DNA from: Candidatus Sumerlaeota bacterium
GTDB taxonomy: Bacteria > Sumerlaeota > Sumerlaeia > MWCT01
Direction of reading: 5' to 3'
DNA length: 9,396 nt
Assembly: GCA_026398545.1 (NCBI GenBank)
Contig: JAPLSR010000447.1
Span: forward strand, 1-9,396
Shown here: positions 1-7,297 of the stretch, piece by piece
Numbering within the stretch: the first letter of the stretch is position 1
Layout: each line of letters opens with the position of its first letter
Notes under the pieces: generated by a model
The model's database searches: none
What the model was told of the DNA's origin: nothing
Seen by the model: the letters and a program-made list of their open reading frames with translations, nothing else
Position numbers and translations under genes: made by a program

Positions 1-654
1 GGGTATGTGGGCTATGAGGAGGGAGGACAACTGACCGAGGCAGTGAGGCGGAAGCCATATTCCGTTGTCCTCTTTGACGAGGTAGAAAAGGCGCATCCCG
101 AAGTCTTTAATATCCTCTTACAGATTCTTGAGGACGGACGCCTGACCGACGGACACGGCAAGGTGGTCAACTTCAAAAACACCGTTGTCATTATGACCTC
201 CAATATCGGCTCGGAATGGATTGACCAGTTATCGCGCGCTGAATCCGGCATGGACATCGCCAAGAATATCGAGCGGAAAAACAAGCTGGCTGAACAGGTG
301 CGCGAGGCGCTCCGGGCGCAGTTCAAACCTGAATTCCTGAACCGCATTGATGAGATTGTCATCTTTGATAATCTGACGCGGGAAGATTTAAGCAAGATAA
401 TTGACATCCAGCTGGAAAATGTGCGGGAGCGACTGGCGGTGCGGAATTTGACGCTGAAGCTGACTGACGCTGCGAGGGAGATGCTCGCGCAGGAAGGATA
501 TGACCCCGCCTATGGCGCCCGCCCATTAAAGCGAGCCATACAGCATCTGATTCTCGACCCGCTCGCTCTTGAAATCTTAAGCGGCAAATTCAAGGAGGGC
601 AACATCATCAAAGCCGACGCTGATGGCGACCATCTCGTCTTTTCCAGAGCATAA
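1..654 (+). CDS. clpB: ATP-dependent chaperone ClpB, C-terminal part (5' cut by window edge)
   Basis: ClpB is the cytosolic AAA+ hexamer that pulls polypeptides out of aggregates together with DnaK/DnaJ/GrpE. Only the last 217 residues are visible, in frame from base 1. They begin in the second ATPase domain at the pore loop GYVGYEEGG (1-9), followed by the Walker B segment VVLFDEVEKAH (22-32, with D26-E27), sensor 1 in TSN (66-68), the arginine-finger segment LNRIDE (113-118, R115) and sensor 2 GAR (172-174). The C-terminal small domain follows and ends in a normal TAA. The motif spacing fits ClpB; ClpC or ClpA is less likely because the sequence lacks their typical C-terminal ends, but the diagnostic middle domain is outside the window. 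No clear terminator is seen after the stop. The next genes face it from the minus strand. Confidence 0.93.
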   Translation, partial: GYVGYEEGGQLTEAVRRKPYSVVLFDEVEKAHPEVFNILLQILEDGRLTDGHGKVVNFKNTVVIMTSNIGSEWIDQLSRAESGMDIAKNIERKNKLAEQVREALRAQFKPEFLNRIDEIVIFDNLTREDLSKIIDIQLENVRERLAVRNLTLKLTDAAREMLAQEGYDPAYGARPLKRAIQHLILDPLALEILSGKFKEGNIIKADADGDHLVFSRA

Positions 655-728
655 ATAGACACGCCGAGGTGGGCAGGGAACGCAGGTAATAAAATTAAGA
701 GTTCCTGATTGTTTTGGTGAGATTTTGT

Positions 729-1040
729 TCAGATAAGCCTTCGTTCGCTCGCGGAGAGAGCCTTTGCCGCGGTTGTAACCCCAGATGAGAAAATTGGGGG
801 CGCTTTCGGAGCTGGGCTGAATATCTGGCTGGAGCGGATTATCAGGTCGCCAGAACTCTTCGCCCCATTGGTGGGGTCGTATATGAAGGGGATGATTTCC
901 TTCTCCGTGAAGACATCCGGCGATTCGAAGAGAAATGAGATGTCCCAGTCGTTGTCCGGTCCCTTTCCCACCAGGAGCCAGGCATTTCCGCCTGTATAAG
1001 GGTTCGTGAAAAAAGCAATCAAACGCCATCGATGAAGCAT
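729..1040 (-). CDS. Short protein with pseudopilin-like C-terminal signature (possible remnant)
   Basis: This is a 103-aa ORF starting at an ATG preceded by AAGGG with about 7 nt spacing, 25 bp after the stop of the DUF503 gene on the same strand. Residues 16-35 (TGGNAW..VGKGPDNDWDI) and 54-69 (YDPTNG...GDLIIR) resemble the C-terminal end of type II secretion-type pseudopilins, where a GPD..WD stretch and YDPTNGT.S.GDI commonly occur. The hydrophobic methylated N-terminal helix of such proteins is missing, so the product could not enter a pilus in the usual way. After residue 70 the sequence becomes low-information (Ala/Ser/Pro), and an overlapping ORF in another frame (577-1029, minus) is also open, which would fit a frameshift or decay. 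It may be a real small gene, but I read it as a degenerate pseudopilin tail. The family assignment comes from memory of motifs only. Confidence 0.4.
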   Translation of the reverse strand: MLHRWRLIAFFTNPYTGGNAWLLVGKGPDNDWDISFLFESPDVFTEKEIIPFIYDPTNGAKSSGDLIIRSSQIFSPAPKAPPIFSSGVTTAAKALSASERRLI

Positions 1041-1065
1041 GGTCGTTCCCTTCAGTCGGGGTGCT

Positions 1066-1347
1066 TTATAGAATCTCAATGCATTCCGATAACACCTGCA
1101 TTTCGCAGGACGTGTCGAGTTCGTGGAGAATCTTACGCAGGATATTCTCCACCGGCTCCTTGAGAGTGTTCATCGTGATGAAGGAGAGTTCTGCGCGGTT
1201 CCAGATTTCATTGTGGTCTGTCTCCGCAACAGCCACATTGTAATTTTTCCGGATGCGGAAGAGGTGCTTTTTGATGATGGAGCGTTTGTCCTTCAGGGAG
1301 TAACACCCTGGAAGGAGCAAGTCCACACGCAATAGCCCAATCAACAT
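1066..1347 (-). CDS. DUF503 / YlxP-like protein
   Basis: A 93-aa protein matching the full usual length of the DUF503 (YlxP-like) family. Diagnostic segments are visible: a strand-rich start (MLIGLLRVDLLLPG), the SLKDKR motif at 17-22, the basic helix that follows, and NVAVAETDHNEIWNRAEL at 37-54, ending in the typical VLSECIEIL tail. Family members are small soluble proteins of unproven function; in many Firmicutes ylxP sits next to infB and rbfA, which links it loosely to ribosome maturation. Here it lies instead 74 bp downstream of glgA on the same strand, so it may be cotranscribed with glycogen synthase, with a stem-loop in the gap. No strong Shine-Dalgarno sequence precedes the ATG. The family call is confident and the role is not known. 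Confidence 0.88.
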   Translation of the reverse strand: MLIGLLRVDLLLPGCYSLKDKRSIIKKHLFRIRKNYNVAVAETDHNEIWNRAELSFITMNTLKEPVENILRKILHELDTSCEMQVLSECIEIL

Positions 1348-1363
1348 GTTTTTATTGAGATGC

Positions 1364-1411
1364 CCGAGTGTTCATCCGCCTGCGTGCCGATGACTTCGGC
1401 GGAGAACTCGG
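1364..1411. other. Nested stem-loop between glgA and the DUF503 gene
   Basis: Outer arms CCGAGT (1364-1369) and ACTCGG (1406-1411) enclose inner arms TCCGCC (1375-1380) and GGCGGA (1398-1403). An alternative innermost hairpin GCCGA/TCGGC lies at 1386-1400. It follows the glgA stop (minus strand) and precedes the DUF503 start. There is no T-run after it on the minus strand, so it is not a classic intrinsic terminator. It could tune readthrough or mRNA stability between the two genes. Confidence 0.45.
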
Positions 1412-1421
1412 TGGTGCATCA

Positions 1422-2888
1422 TCACCCGCCGAGCATTTTTTGATAAAGGGTCTCGTATTTTTTTGCTGAGGAGCCCCAGGAGTAATCCTGCGTCATTCCA
1501 TTCGCCTGGATTTTTTTCCAGGGGATATTTTTCTGATAGGATTCAAGGGCGCGCCTGATGGCGCCCAACAGCGCCTCCGGTGTGTATTCCTCGAAGACGA
1601 ATCCCGTCCCCGTTCCATTGGCAATGGTCTCAGGAGTGGCATCGATGATGCTGTCTGCGAGTCCGCCTGTCTTCCGCACAATCGGAACCGTCCCGTATTT
1701 TAAGCTATAGAGCTGATTCAACCCGCACGGCTCAAAGCGTGAGGGCATCAGAAACATATCCGCCCCCGCCTCAATCTCATGCGCCAGCCGATTGTCAAAT
1801 GTGACATTGATGCCCGCCTTTTCAGGATAGTCCTTGCCGATTTTTTCAAACATTTCGTGATATCTGGTCTCACCGGTGCCGAGGAGGATGAACTGGATAT
1901 CCATGCTGAAGAGCTGGGGGGCAATCTGGGCGATGAGGTCAAATCCCTTCTGGTCAGCCATTCGTGAAATCATGCCGATAAGGGGGACATCCGCACGTTG
2001 CGGGAGATGATTTTTCTCCTGGAGCGCCTTTTTGCACTTCGTCTTGCCCGCCATCCGTTGGGGGGAGAATTTGCCGGGAATGAGTTCATCCACCGCCGGG
2101 TTCCAGACATTGTAATCAATTCCGTTCATAATGCCGGTGAGATGGTCGGCGCGGCAGCGGAGGACGCCATCCAGCCCACAGCCGAATTCCGGGGTCTGTA
2201 TCTCCTTTGCATACGTCTCACTGACGGTGGTTATCTCATCTGAAAAGACAATCCCCGCCTTCATGAGATTGATGTCGCTATAATATTCCATCCCATCGAT
2301 GGTGAAAACCTCCCAGCCCAGACCGATCTTTTCCAATGTATCGTGGTCAAATCTGCCCTGGTAGGCGAGGTTGTGGATGGTATAAAGGACCTTTATCCTA
2401 TTATAGAACTCGTCAAATCTTAGGTCGGGGTGGTGCTTGAGATGGGCGGGAATGAGGGCGGTCTGCCAGTCATTACAGTGGATGATGTCCGGGTTCCACT
2501 CAAGTGCGCGGAGCATCCAGAGTGTGGCAATGCAGAAGAGGGCGAAGCGCTGGGCATTATCGGGATAGTCAGAGCCCGTTTCCGTGTAAAGCCCCTCGCG
2601 TCCGAAGTAAGGGTTATACTGGACGAAATAGACCGGGATATCGGTTCCGGGGAAGTTGGCGCTGAGAATCTTGGTGTAGTGGGTCACGAATTGAAAATGG
2701 ACCTTGATTTCATTAAGTATGGACTTGAGACCGAATTTTTCATCATCGGTCATGAGGTATTTAGGTGTGGCGACGCGGACATCATGCCCGAATTTTTTCA
2801 GGGCAAGGGGTAGAGCGCCCGCCACATCCGCCAGCCCGCCCGTCTTGGCAAAAGGGACAACCTCGGACGAGACATAAAGAATCTTCAC
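1422..2888 (-). CDS. glgA: Glycogen synthase GlgA (ADP-glucose type, GT5)
   Basis: A 488-aa full-length bacterial-type glycogen synthase, which adds glucose from ADP-glucose to alpha-1,4-glucan chains in the cytosol. The N-terminal KTGGLADV (15-22) is the ADP-glucose-binding KxGGL motif. Further GT5 landmarks are HCNDWQTAL (137-145), YTIHNLAYQG (169-178), NGIDYNVWNP (255-264), the R309/K314 pair in SRMADQKG, the catalytic E386 in EPCGLNQLYSLKYG, and a second KTGGLAD at 406-412. The start is a GTG (2888-2886) preceded by GAAAGGTG about 7 nt upstream, and no better ATG is available. A sigma70-like promoter lies about 30-60 bp upstream. No other glycogen gene (glgB, glgC, glgP) is in the window. 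A short glgA-like 5' fragment occurs again near 7611-7677. All motifs are intact, so the gene should be functional. Confidence 0.97.
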   Translation of the reverse strand: MKILYVSSEVVPFAKTGGLADVAGALPLALKKFGHDVRVATPKYLMTDDEKFGLKSILNEIKVHFQFVTHYTKILSANFPGTDIPVYFVQYNPYFGREGLYTETGSDYPDNAQRFALFCIATLWMLRALEWNPDIIHCNDWQTALIPAHLKHHPDLRFDEFYNRIKVLYTIHNLAYQGRFDHDTLEKIGLGWEVFTIDGMEYYSDINLMKAGIVFSDEITTVSETYAKEIQTPEFGCGLDGVLRCRADHLTGIMNGIDYNVWNPAVDELIPGKFSPQRMAGKTKCKKALQEKNHLPQRADVPLIGMISRMADQKGFDLIAQIAPQLFSMDIQFILLGTGETRYHEMFEKIGKDYPEKAGINVTFDNRLAHEIEAGADMFLMPSRFEPCGLNQLYSLKYGTVPIVRKTGGLADSIIDATPETIANGTGTGFVFEEYTPEALLGAIRRALESYQKNIPWKKIQANGMTQDYSWGSSAKKYETLYQKMLGG

Positions 2889-2919
2889 TGTATTACACCT
2901 TTCAAAAAAATTTTAAATA

Positions 2920-2949
2920 ATAATCCCACAAGTGGGTTTTGAAAGTCAA
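2920..2949 (-). promoter_or_regulatory. Candidate sigma70-like promoter for glgA
   Basis: On the minus strand, TTGACT (2949-2944) is followed after 18 bp by GATTAT (2925-2920), about 31 bp before the GTG start. The spacer contains a CCCAC...GTGGG inverted repeat, which could be an operator or chance. Called by eye only. Confidence 0.45.
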
Positions 2950-3019
2950 GGAAAACCTACTTTGCATACAACCTTTCTTTCCGCCAATCAATTGAGAAAA
3001 ATATGAATCGCAACCCTTC

Positions 3020-3174
3020 ATTGCGAATTTACATCGCCTCGATGTGAATTTACATTGACCTGATGTAAACTTGCATTGGCCTGATGTGAACTTACATCGC
3101 TTTGATGTGAACTTACATCGCTTTGATGTGGACTTGCATTGACTTGATGTAAATTTACATTGGCTTGATGTAAA
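3020..3174. repeat. 21-bp tandem repeat array of hairpin units
   Basis: Six clear 21-bp units start at 3041, 3062, 3083, 3104, 3125 and 3146, with a degenerate unit before (3020-3040) and a partial one after (3167-3174). Each unit is a 16-bp imperfect palindrome, GATGTRAAYTTRCATY, plus a 5-bp spacer such as GCTTT or GGCCT. Each can fold to a 6-bp stem with a 4-nt loop (AAYT, once GACT). Units 3 and 4 are identical. Almost all differences within the palindromes are transitions, and those in the stems leave G-C, A-T or G-U pairs on the plus strand. The array lies in the gap between glgA and the GYF_2 gene. The minus-strand ORF through it (3221-3018) is just the 7-codon periodicity of a 21-bp repeat. 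Confidence 0.9.
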
Positions 3175-3344
3175 AACCCCCCGGACAGTTCCCGACAGCG
3201 TAACGGCCCTGCATAACCCATTTATTATGAATCATCCACGCCTCTTCCGGCGCGGGCATGGGAAAAAGCGGGGGAGCGGATTATAGCCGCCGCGCCCGCA
3301 GCCCCCCCCCATTTTTTTATGTGAACATCATTAATGAAAAGGTA

Positions 3345-3374
3345 TTGACACAACCCAGAGGTTACAACTAAAAA
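3345..3374 (+). promoter_or_regulatory. Candidate sigma70-like promoter upstream of the two-gene block
   Basis: A consensus -35, TTGACA (3345-3350), is followed after 18 bp by a weak -10, TAAAAA (3369-3374). It points towards the GYF_2 gene, whose start is about 260 bp downstream, with the 3381-3419 hairpin repeat in between. The -10 is poor, so this is only a candidate. Confidence 0.3.
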
Positions 3375-3380
3375 ATTTGC

Positions 3381-3419
3381 AACGATATAGAATTTTTGTG
3401 TTGTTTGCAGACACAAAAA
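3381..3419 (+). repeat. Inverted repeat, left copy (contains its own hairpin)
   Basis: Bases 3390-3419 are identical over 30 bp to the reverse complement of 7768-7797; extending the match to 3381 gives 37 of 39 identical. The unit is itself a hairpin: TTTTTGTGT (3393-3401), a 9-nt loop TGTTTGCAG, and ACACAAAAA (3411-3419). It lies 216 bp before the GYF_2 gene start. It could be the end of a small mobile element, a recombination site or a bidirectional hairpin. No transposase or integrase is encoded between the copies. Confidence 0.85.
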
Positions 3420-3634
3420 TGATTTTATATAGATGAACACGAGGCCAATTTGCCAAAATTCTGATTGGAGCAGGTGTCCTAAAATGTGTATCGCGGACGG
3501 TTACGGCGACTATCCCCGAAATTCCGAAACTCCTGAAACTTCGGTAACTCCGTCCCCGAAACTCGAGTCTTTAGGCGTGGATTGAGGTGTTTTGGACGGC
3601 CGTAGTTCGAAATTTAGTTTTCATGGAGGCAAAC

Positions 3635-4648
3635 ATGGACACGAATGCCGGAAACGCATCGACCGAGGCCAGTCCCAAGCCCGATGGCCGGGGCACAAGT
3701 GGTGCTTTGGGGCAAAACCCGCCAAGCTTGCCCAAACAGTGGTATGTGTCACGTGGAGGGACGCATCAAGGCCCTGTCGCGATAGATCAGGTTGTTGCCG
3801 CGATCGGGTGTCGCGAGCTGGCCTTGACGGACTTATGCTGGAAAACCAATTGGCGCCAAGGGATCGAACAATGGACGCCGATTGGGGCGGTGGCCGAGAT
3901 CACCGATTATTTGCGTGCGTGCGGCGGCGGAGGGCTTTCGCAGCAGGAGATCCTTGAAGGGATGCGAAAGGCGCAGGACTTGGCCATGCACTACTCAAAT
4001 CTCGCCATCCAGCGAGTGCGAGAATTTGCCGACAGCAAAAACGTCCAAAAAATGAAGAAATTAAGCCAGGAAGCCACGCGCAATGCCTTCACCGCCTTCA
4101 TGCTTTTCGCAATCAACCCTATGGCCGGACTCCCCTTGGCTTATCAGAAGCTCGGCAAAAAAGGGGCGTTGTCGGCGGGTATTGTGTTTTTCATCATTTA
4201 CGAAGCGGCAGTGCTGATCGCTGCTAAAGTCGCAGGCATCCAGTTGGCGGCAGGGGACTGGTTCAATGCAGCCGTTGTATTGGCCGTTCCGTTTGCCGCC
4301 GTCGCGCTGGTCAGCATGGGTTTGCGGCTGGTGTCGAGCAGCCGGGAAACGTTCCATGCGGAAATCTTTTTTTCCGGCGCCGCCTTCCTTTCCATTGTCA
4401 TTTTTGCCTTGATCGCTTACATGGCCTCCGGAATCAATCCCTATTTGATTGTGCCCGTGGCCATGTTCGGGGCATGTTATCTCATTTTACTCTTCTATTC
4501 TGCGCATACTCGAATTTACAGGCTCTCGGAATCCGTGGGGACTTTTAGCGTTCCGCTGATGCTCATTCTTGCAGCCTGGCTGACCTACAAGGTTCTGGGA
4601 CGGATGTTCGCGAGCCAGTTGGGAAATCTGGAACAATTTCTCAGATAG
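3635..4648 (+). CDS. GYF_2 (DUF4339)-domain polytopic membrane protein
   Basis: Unknown function. The ATG at 3635 is chosen because a full GGAGG (3625-3629) lies 5 nt before it; this gives 337 aa, while upstream starts at 3587 or 3623 have no such site. Residues 1-35 are a disordered Pro/Ser/Gly stretch. Residues 36-90 fit a GYF_2 (DUF4339) domain: WY at 36-37, QGP at 45-47, and later tryptophans at 69, 73 and 80. A Lys-rich amphipathic helix (about 101-150) precedes five or six hydrophobic segments (about 151-171, 177-200, 210-232, 246-266, 268-290, 303-321), a layout reminiscent of Yip1-type membrane domains. GYF domains bind proline-rich peptides in eukaryotes; the ligands of bacterial GYF_2 are not established. 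The next gene starts 17 bp downstream and encodes many PPxLP motifs, so it is the obvious candidate partner. The two genes probably form an operon. Confidence 0.85.
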   Translation: MDTNAGNASTEASPKPDGRGTSGALGQNPPSLPKQWYVSRGGTHQGPVAIDQVVAAIGCRELALTDLCWKTNWRQGIEQWTPIGAVAEITDYLRACGGGGLSQQEILEGMRKAQDLAMHYSNLAIQRVREFADSKNVQKMKKLSQEATRNAFTAFMLFAINPMAGLPLAYQKLGKKGALSAGIVFFIIYEAAVLIAAKVAGIQLAAGDWFNAAVVLAVPFAAVALVSMGLRLVSSSRETFHAEIFFSGAAFLSIVIFALIAYMASGINPYLIVPVAMFGACYLILLFYSAHTRIYRLSESVGTFSVPLMLILAAWLTYKVLGRMFASQLGNLEQFLR

Positions 4649-4665
4649 CGAAAAGGATAATGGCC

Positions 4666-7212
4666 ATGATGGCAAAAACTGATCCGCCTAACGGCGCGTC
4701 GGCAGGCCTGGAACAAAGCGACAAAGCCGCCGAACTGGAAACGGGCCAGGACGACATCAAGAAGGCCGTCGCCTTGGCCAATCTGGGCCAAGGCAAAGAG
4801 GGCATTCGATTGCTGCAGCCACTTGTTGCCGAGAATGATAAAAGGCCCAACACGCTGGCGGCGATGGGCTTTTGTTATGAGCAATCGGGCGACCTGGCCT
4901 CGGCCATTTATCTCTACGCGCAGGCCATTGCGCGACAACCCCAAAACAAGGTCGTGCGAGAACTGCTCGAATGCGTCAGGGAAAAACATAAAATCCAGAT
5001 CGAGGAGGCCGAGAAAAAGAGGCCCGGCAATATTAAGATGATTCTGGCGCTGGTTTTACTCCTCGTTGGAGCGGTGGCCATTTCGGTCATCGTGTTTGAT
5101 GAAATCAACGAATTTTTCTACATCGTCTTTGACGTTCGATTGATTCAATACTTTCCGTTTGTCGTGGGGGGAGCGGCCGTCATGGAGGGGCTTGCGCTAT
5201 GGTTGCTGACCGCGTGGCTCGTTAAAAAACTGCGTCACCACAAACTAATGAAACGGCTCAAGGGCGAAGACTTCGAGGATGGCCGACACCGTGAATGCTG
5301 GCAATGCCAGCTCAGGTATTCCAAAAACCTGCGAGAGTGCCCTTTCTGCGTCGCGCCGGGCCAGAAACCAAAGATAAAGGCAAAAAAGGAATCGATTCCG
5401 ACCGGTCCCCCGCCGTTGCCCATGACGGCTATCGCGCCGATAGGCGGGTTAGAAGAGTTGGCGGCGCAGATTCCCCCGCCGTTGTCAGCGTCCGCCATGG
5501 CCGCCACGGCGCCCGGCGAGGAAATGGGGATTGGCACGCAACCCCCCCCACCTTTGCCAATCTGCGACGTCCCGGGAGATTCGGCTGAGGAACCGCCCCC
5601 GCCCCCACCACCACCGCTCCCATTAATTTCCATGCCGCCGCTGCCAAGCCACGCAAATGGAGAAGGCGCGTGGAGAGGAGTTAGGCGGAGAGGGCCGGTC
5701 ATCGCGCTGACAATTTTGATTCTGGGCATGGCCGGATATATTCTGACGCAGGTCAACAGGCCGAATTATCCCGAGCCCATCCGTAAGGCCCATGCACTCT
5801 ATGATAATGGTCAATACGCGGAGTGTTACCGTGTCTTGCTGAACTATCTGGACCTCAAGCCTCCATTCTCCCAACAAGTGAAGTTGCCCCTGTTTGGGAA
5901 GAACGAAACCCCCTTCAGCGACTCCAGCGAAGCAGAACACAAGACTCCCCCTCACCCCGAAGCTTACTTTCTTCTCGCCCAATTGACCGTTTGTCATGAG
6001 CTTGAAATGAAATGCCAGATGATCCCTGAGGAAATAGAAAACAATCGATATGTGGAGAATAATACATTTGAGTATTTATCATTGGCGACGCAAGCTGACG
6101 CGGCCTATAAAGCCAAGGTGGTCAAGCTTTTATCGCAGGCCATTGATGATTGTTTTGCCCTCAAGGCCGATGCGATCCTGAACCGAACGATGAAAGCATG
6201 TTCAACATTGATCGATTCTCGCCGCTATTCAGAGTTTTCGAAGGCCATCGACATGGTGATTGATTATACAAACGATGCCCCCGGAATAATCCAGGCCTTT
6301 TCCCAAGAGCTGGCGAAATACGATAAGAAACGCGCCGATGCCTATCTGGAAAAATTTAAAGAGACGAAAAATCATGCAAAAATCGATACTCAACTTCTGC
6401 GCAGCCAAGTCATGAGAGACATGCTTCCATTATTGGAGCGTTCGGTGGCCGGATTAACCGCGCAAAATGCCCCTGCCGTGTCCGCAGGCATAGGCCCAAT
6501 GACCGAGCCAATCAGGCTCGTCGAGCCTTTTTTCGTGCAGGAAACGCTGGAAGACGGAGCGGCCAAGGTTTTCGCGGAAATGTTCCGTGCAAATAGCCGG
6601 CTTTTCGACCCACGGCAGGACAAATCGCTCGACAATCTGGAGCTGCATACTGCGGTGAGTTACACGGATGGCCGATGGGATCGGCTGATGGATCTCGCGC
6701 TGCTTCAGCCCGGCCCGTGCCTGCCGATCGTCCTCAAGGAGATTCCGCAGAACGGCCAAATGGCAGAAAGCTTGATTCGCCGCCTACGAATGGGGGAGGA
6801 AGAGGTTTTGAACGCCCATGAATTCAACAGGGCCGATGCTAAAACGGCGCGTCAGACAATAGTCTATAAGGAGGTCCACGAGAAACTGCTTTCTCTCGTG
6901 CGCGATCGGTTTATTCAAACCGTCGTTGAGCACGCCCAGAAATCCCCAACAAAGGATTTCATGACTTACCTGACGCAGGCTTGGCCCGGCGCGCACCTGG
7001 GCGAAATGGCGCAGACTCTCATTAGGCTTCAACCCGACCTGTTTCAAAATGACGATTTCTTGTTCGCGTTAGCTTGGCAAAACAAAATGTTTGGCGCCAA
7101 AGGGAATGCGATGGATTGGCGATATGCCTACAACGTTACTGCATACGACTTGGGGATGTATCTTCAACAATTTCCTAATGGCCGTTACGCAAACCTGGCC
7201 CGCGCCAGATAA
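4666..7212 (+). CDS. Large membrane protein: TPR-like, two TM, zinc ribbon, PPxLP tract, TM, helical C-terminal half
   Basis: An unrecognised 848-aa protein. The ATG at 4666 sits 8 nt after AAGGA (4653-4657); the ATG at 4660 is only 2 nt away and is less likely. In order: TPR-like helices (about 30-105), a charged helix, TM1 (124-144), TM2 (164-186) followed by basic KKLRHHKLMKR, a four-cysteine ribbon (C211, C214, C225, C228), a proline-rich linker (about 247-327) with repeated PPPLP/PPLP and eight prolines in a row (310-317), TM3 (344-364), a TPR-like hairpin (370-398), and about 450 mostly helical residues to the end. By the positive-inside rule the N-terminus, ribbon and linker are cytosolic and the C-terminal half is extracytoplasmic. 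Both its place 17 bp after the GYF_2 gene and its proline motifs point to a complex with that protein. No enzymatic motif is visible. A scaffold, secretion or envelope-stress role is possible but unproven. Confidence 0.85.
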   Translation: MMAKTDPPNGASAGLEQSDKAAELETGQDDIKKAVALANLGQGKEGIRLLQPLVAENDKRPNTLAAMGFCYEQSGDLASAIYLYAQAIARQPQNKVVRELLECVREKHKIQIEEAEKKRPGNIKMILALVLLLVGAVAISVIVFDEINEFFYIVFDVRLIQYFPFVVGGAAVMEGLALWLLTAWLVKKLRHHKLMKRLKGEDFEDGRHRECWQCQLRYSKNLRECPFCVAPGQKPKIKAKKESIPTGPPPLPMTAIAPIGGLEELAAQIPPPLSASAMAATAPGEEMGIGTQPPPPLPICDVPGDSAEEPPPPPPPPLPLISMPPLPSHANGEGAWRGVRRRGPVIALTILILGMAGYILTQVNRPNYPEPIRKAHALYDNGQYAECYRVLLNYLDLKPPFSQQVKLPLFGKNETPFSDSSEAEHKTPPHPEAYFLLAQLTVCHELEMKCQMIPEEIENNRYVENNTFEYLSLATQADAAYKAKVVKLLSQAIDDCFALKADAILNRTMKACSTLIDSRRYSEFSKAIDMVIDYTNDAPGIIQAFSQELAKYDKKRADAYLEKFKETKNHAKIDTQLLRSQVMRDMLPLLERSVAGLTAQNAPAVSAGIGPMTEPIRLVEPFFVQETLEDGAAKVFAEMFRANSRLFDPRQDKSLDNLELHTAVSYTDGRWDRLMDLALLQPGPCLPIVLKEIPQNGQMAESLIRRLRMGEEEVLNAHEFNRADAKTARQTIVYKEVHEKLLSLVRDRFIQTVVEHAQKSPTKDFMTYLTQAWPGAHLGEMAQTLIRLQPDLFQNDDFLFALAWQNKMFGAKGNAMDWRYAYNVTAYDLGMYLQQFPNGRYANLARAR

Positions 7213-7297
7213 TCAGGGTAATTAGGGACATCCAATGAACAAATTCACTTTCCATGGATGCCGGTTATTTGAATGGGGGTTCTATCGCGGCTGATCC

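Noticed and set aside
577..1029. Minus-strand 150-aa ORF overlapping the end of clpB
   Set aside because: It overlaps the 3' end of clpB and the pseudopilin-like ORF in another frame and shows no recognisable domain. It may at most contain out-of-frame debris of the latter.
3018..3221. Minus-strand 67-aa ORF with seven-residue HQxxVxx repeats
   Set aside because: It is the translation of the 21-bp tandem repeat. Most unit-to-unit changes would alter amino acids, there is no supporting ribosome-binding site, and the DNA-level hairpin structure explains it better.
3250..3318. GC-rich stretch ending in nine C's and seven T's as a terminator
   Set aside because: Short GCGGGC/GCCCGC pairing exists, but the C-run separates the stem from the T-run and no plus-strand gene precedes it; not a convincing terminator.
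3484..3585. 33-codon plus-strand ORF (Thr/Pro/Ser-rich) just before the GYF_2 gene
   Set aside because: It has no good ribosome-binding site and its composition comes from short imperfect CCGAAAYT repeats. I see nothing more in 3420-3634 than these repeats and the Shine-Dalgarno of the next gene.
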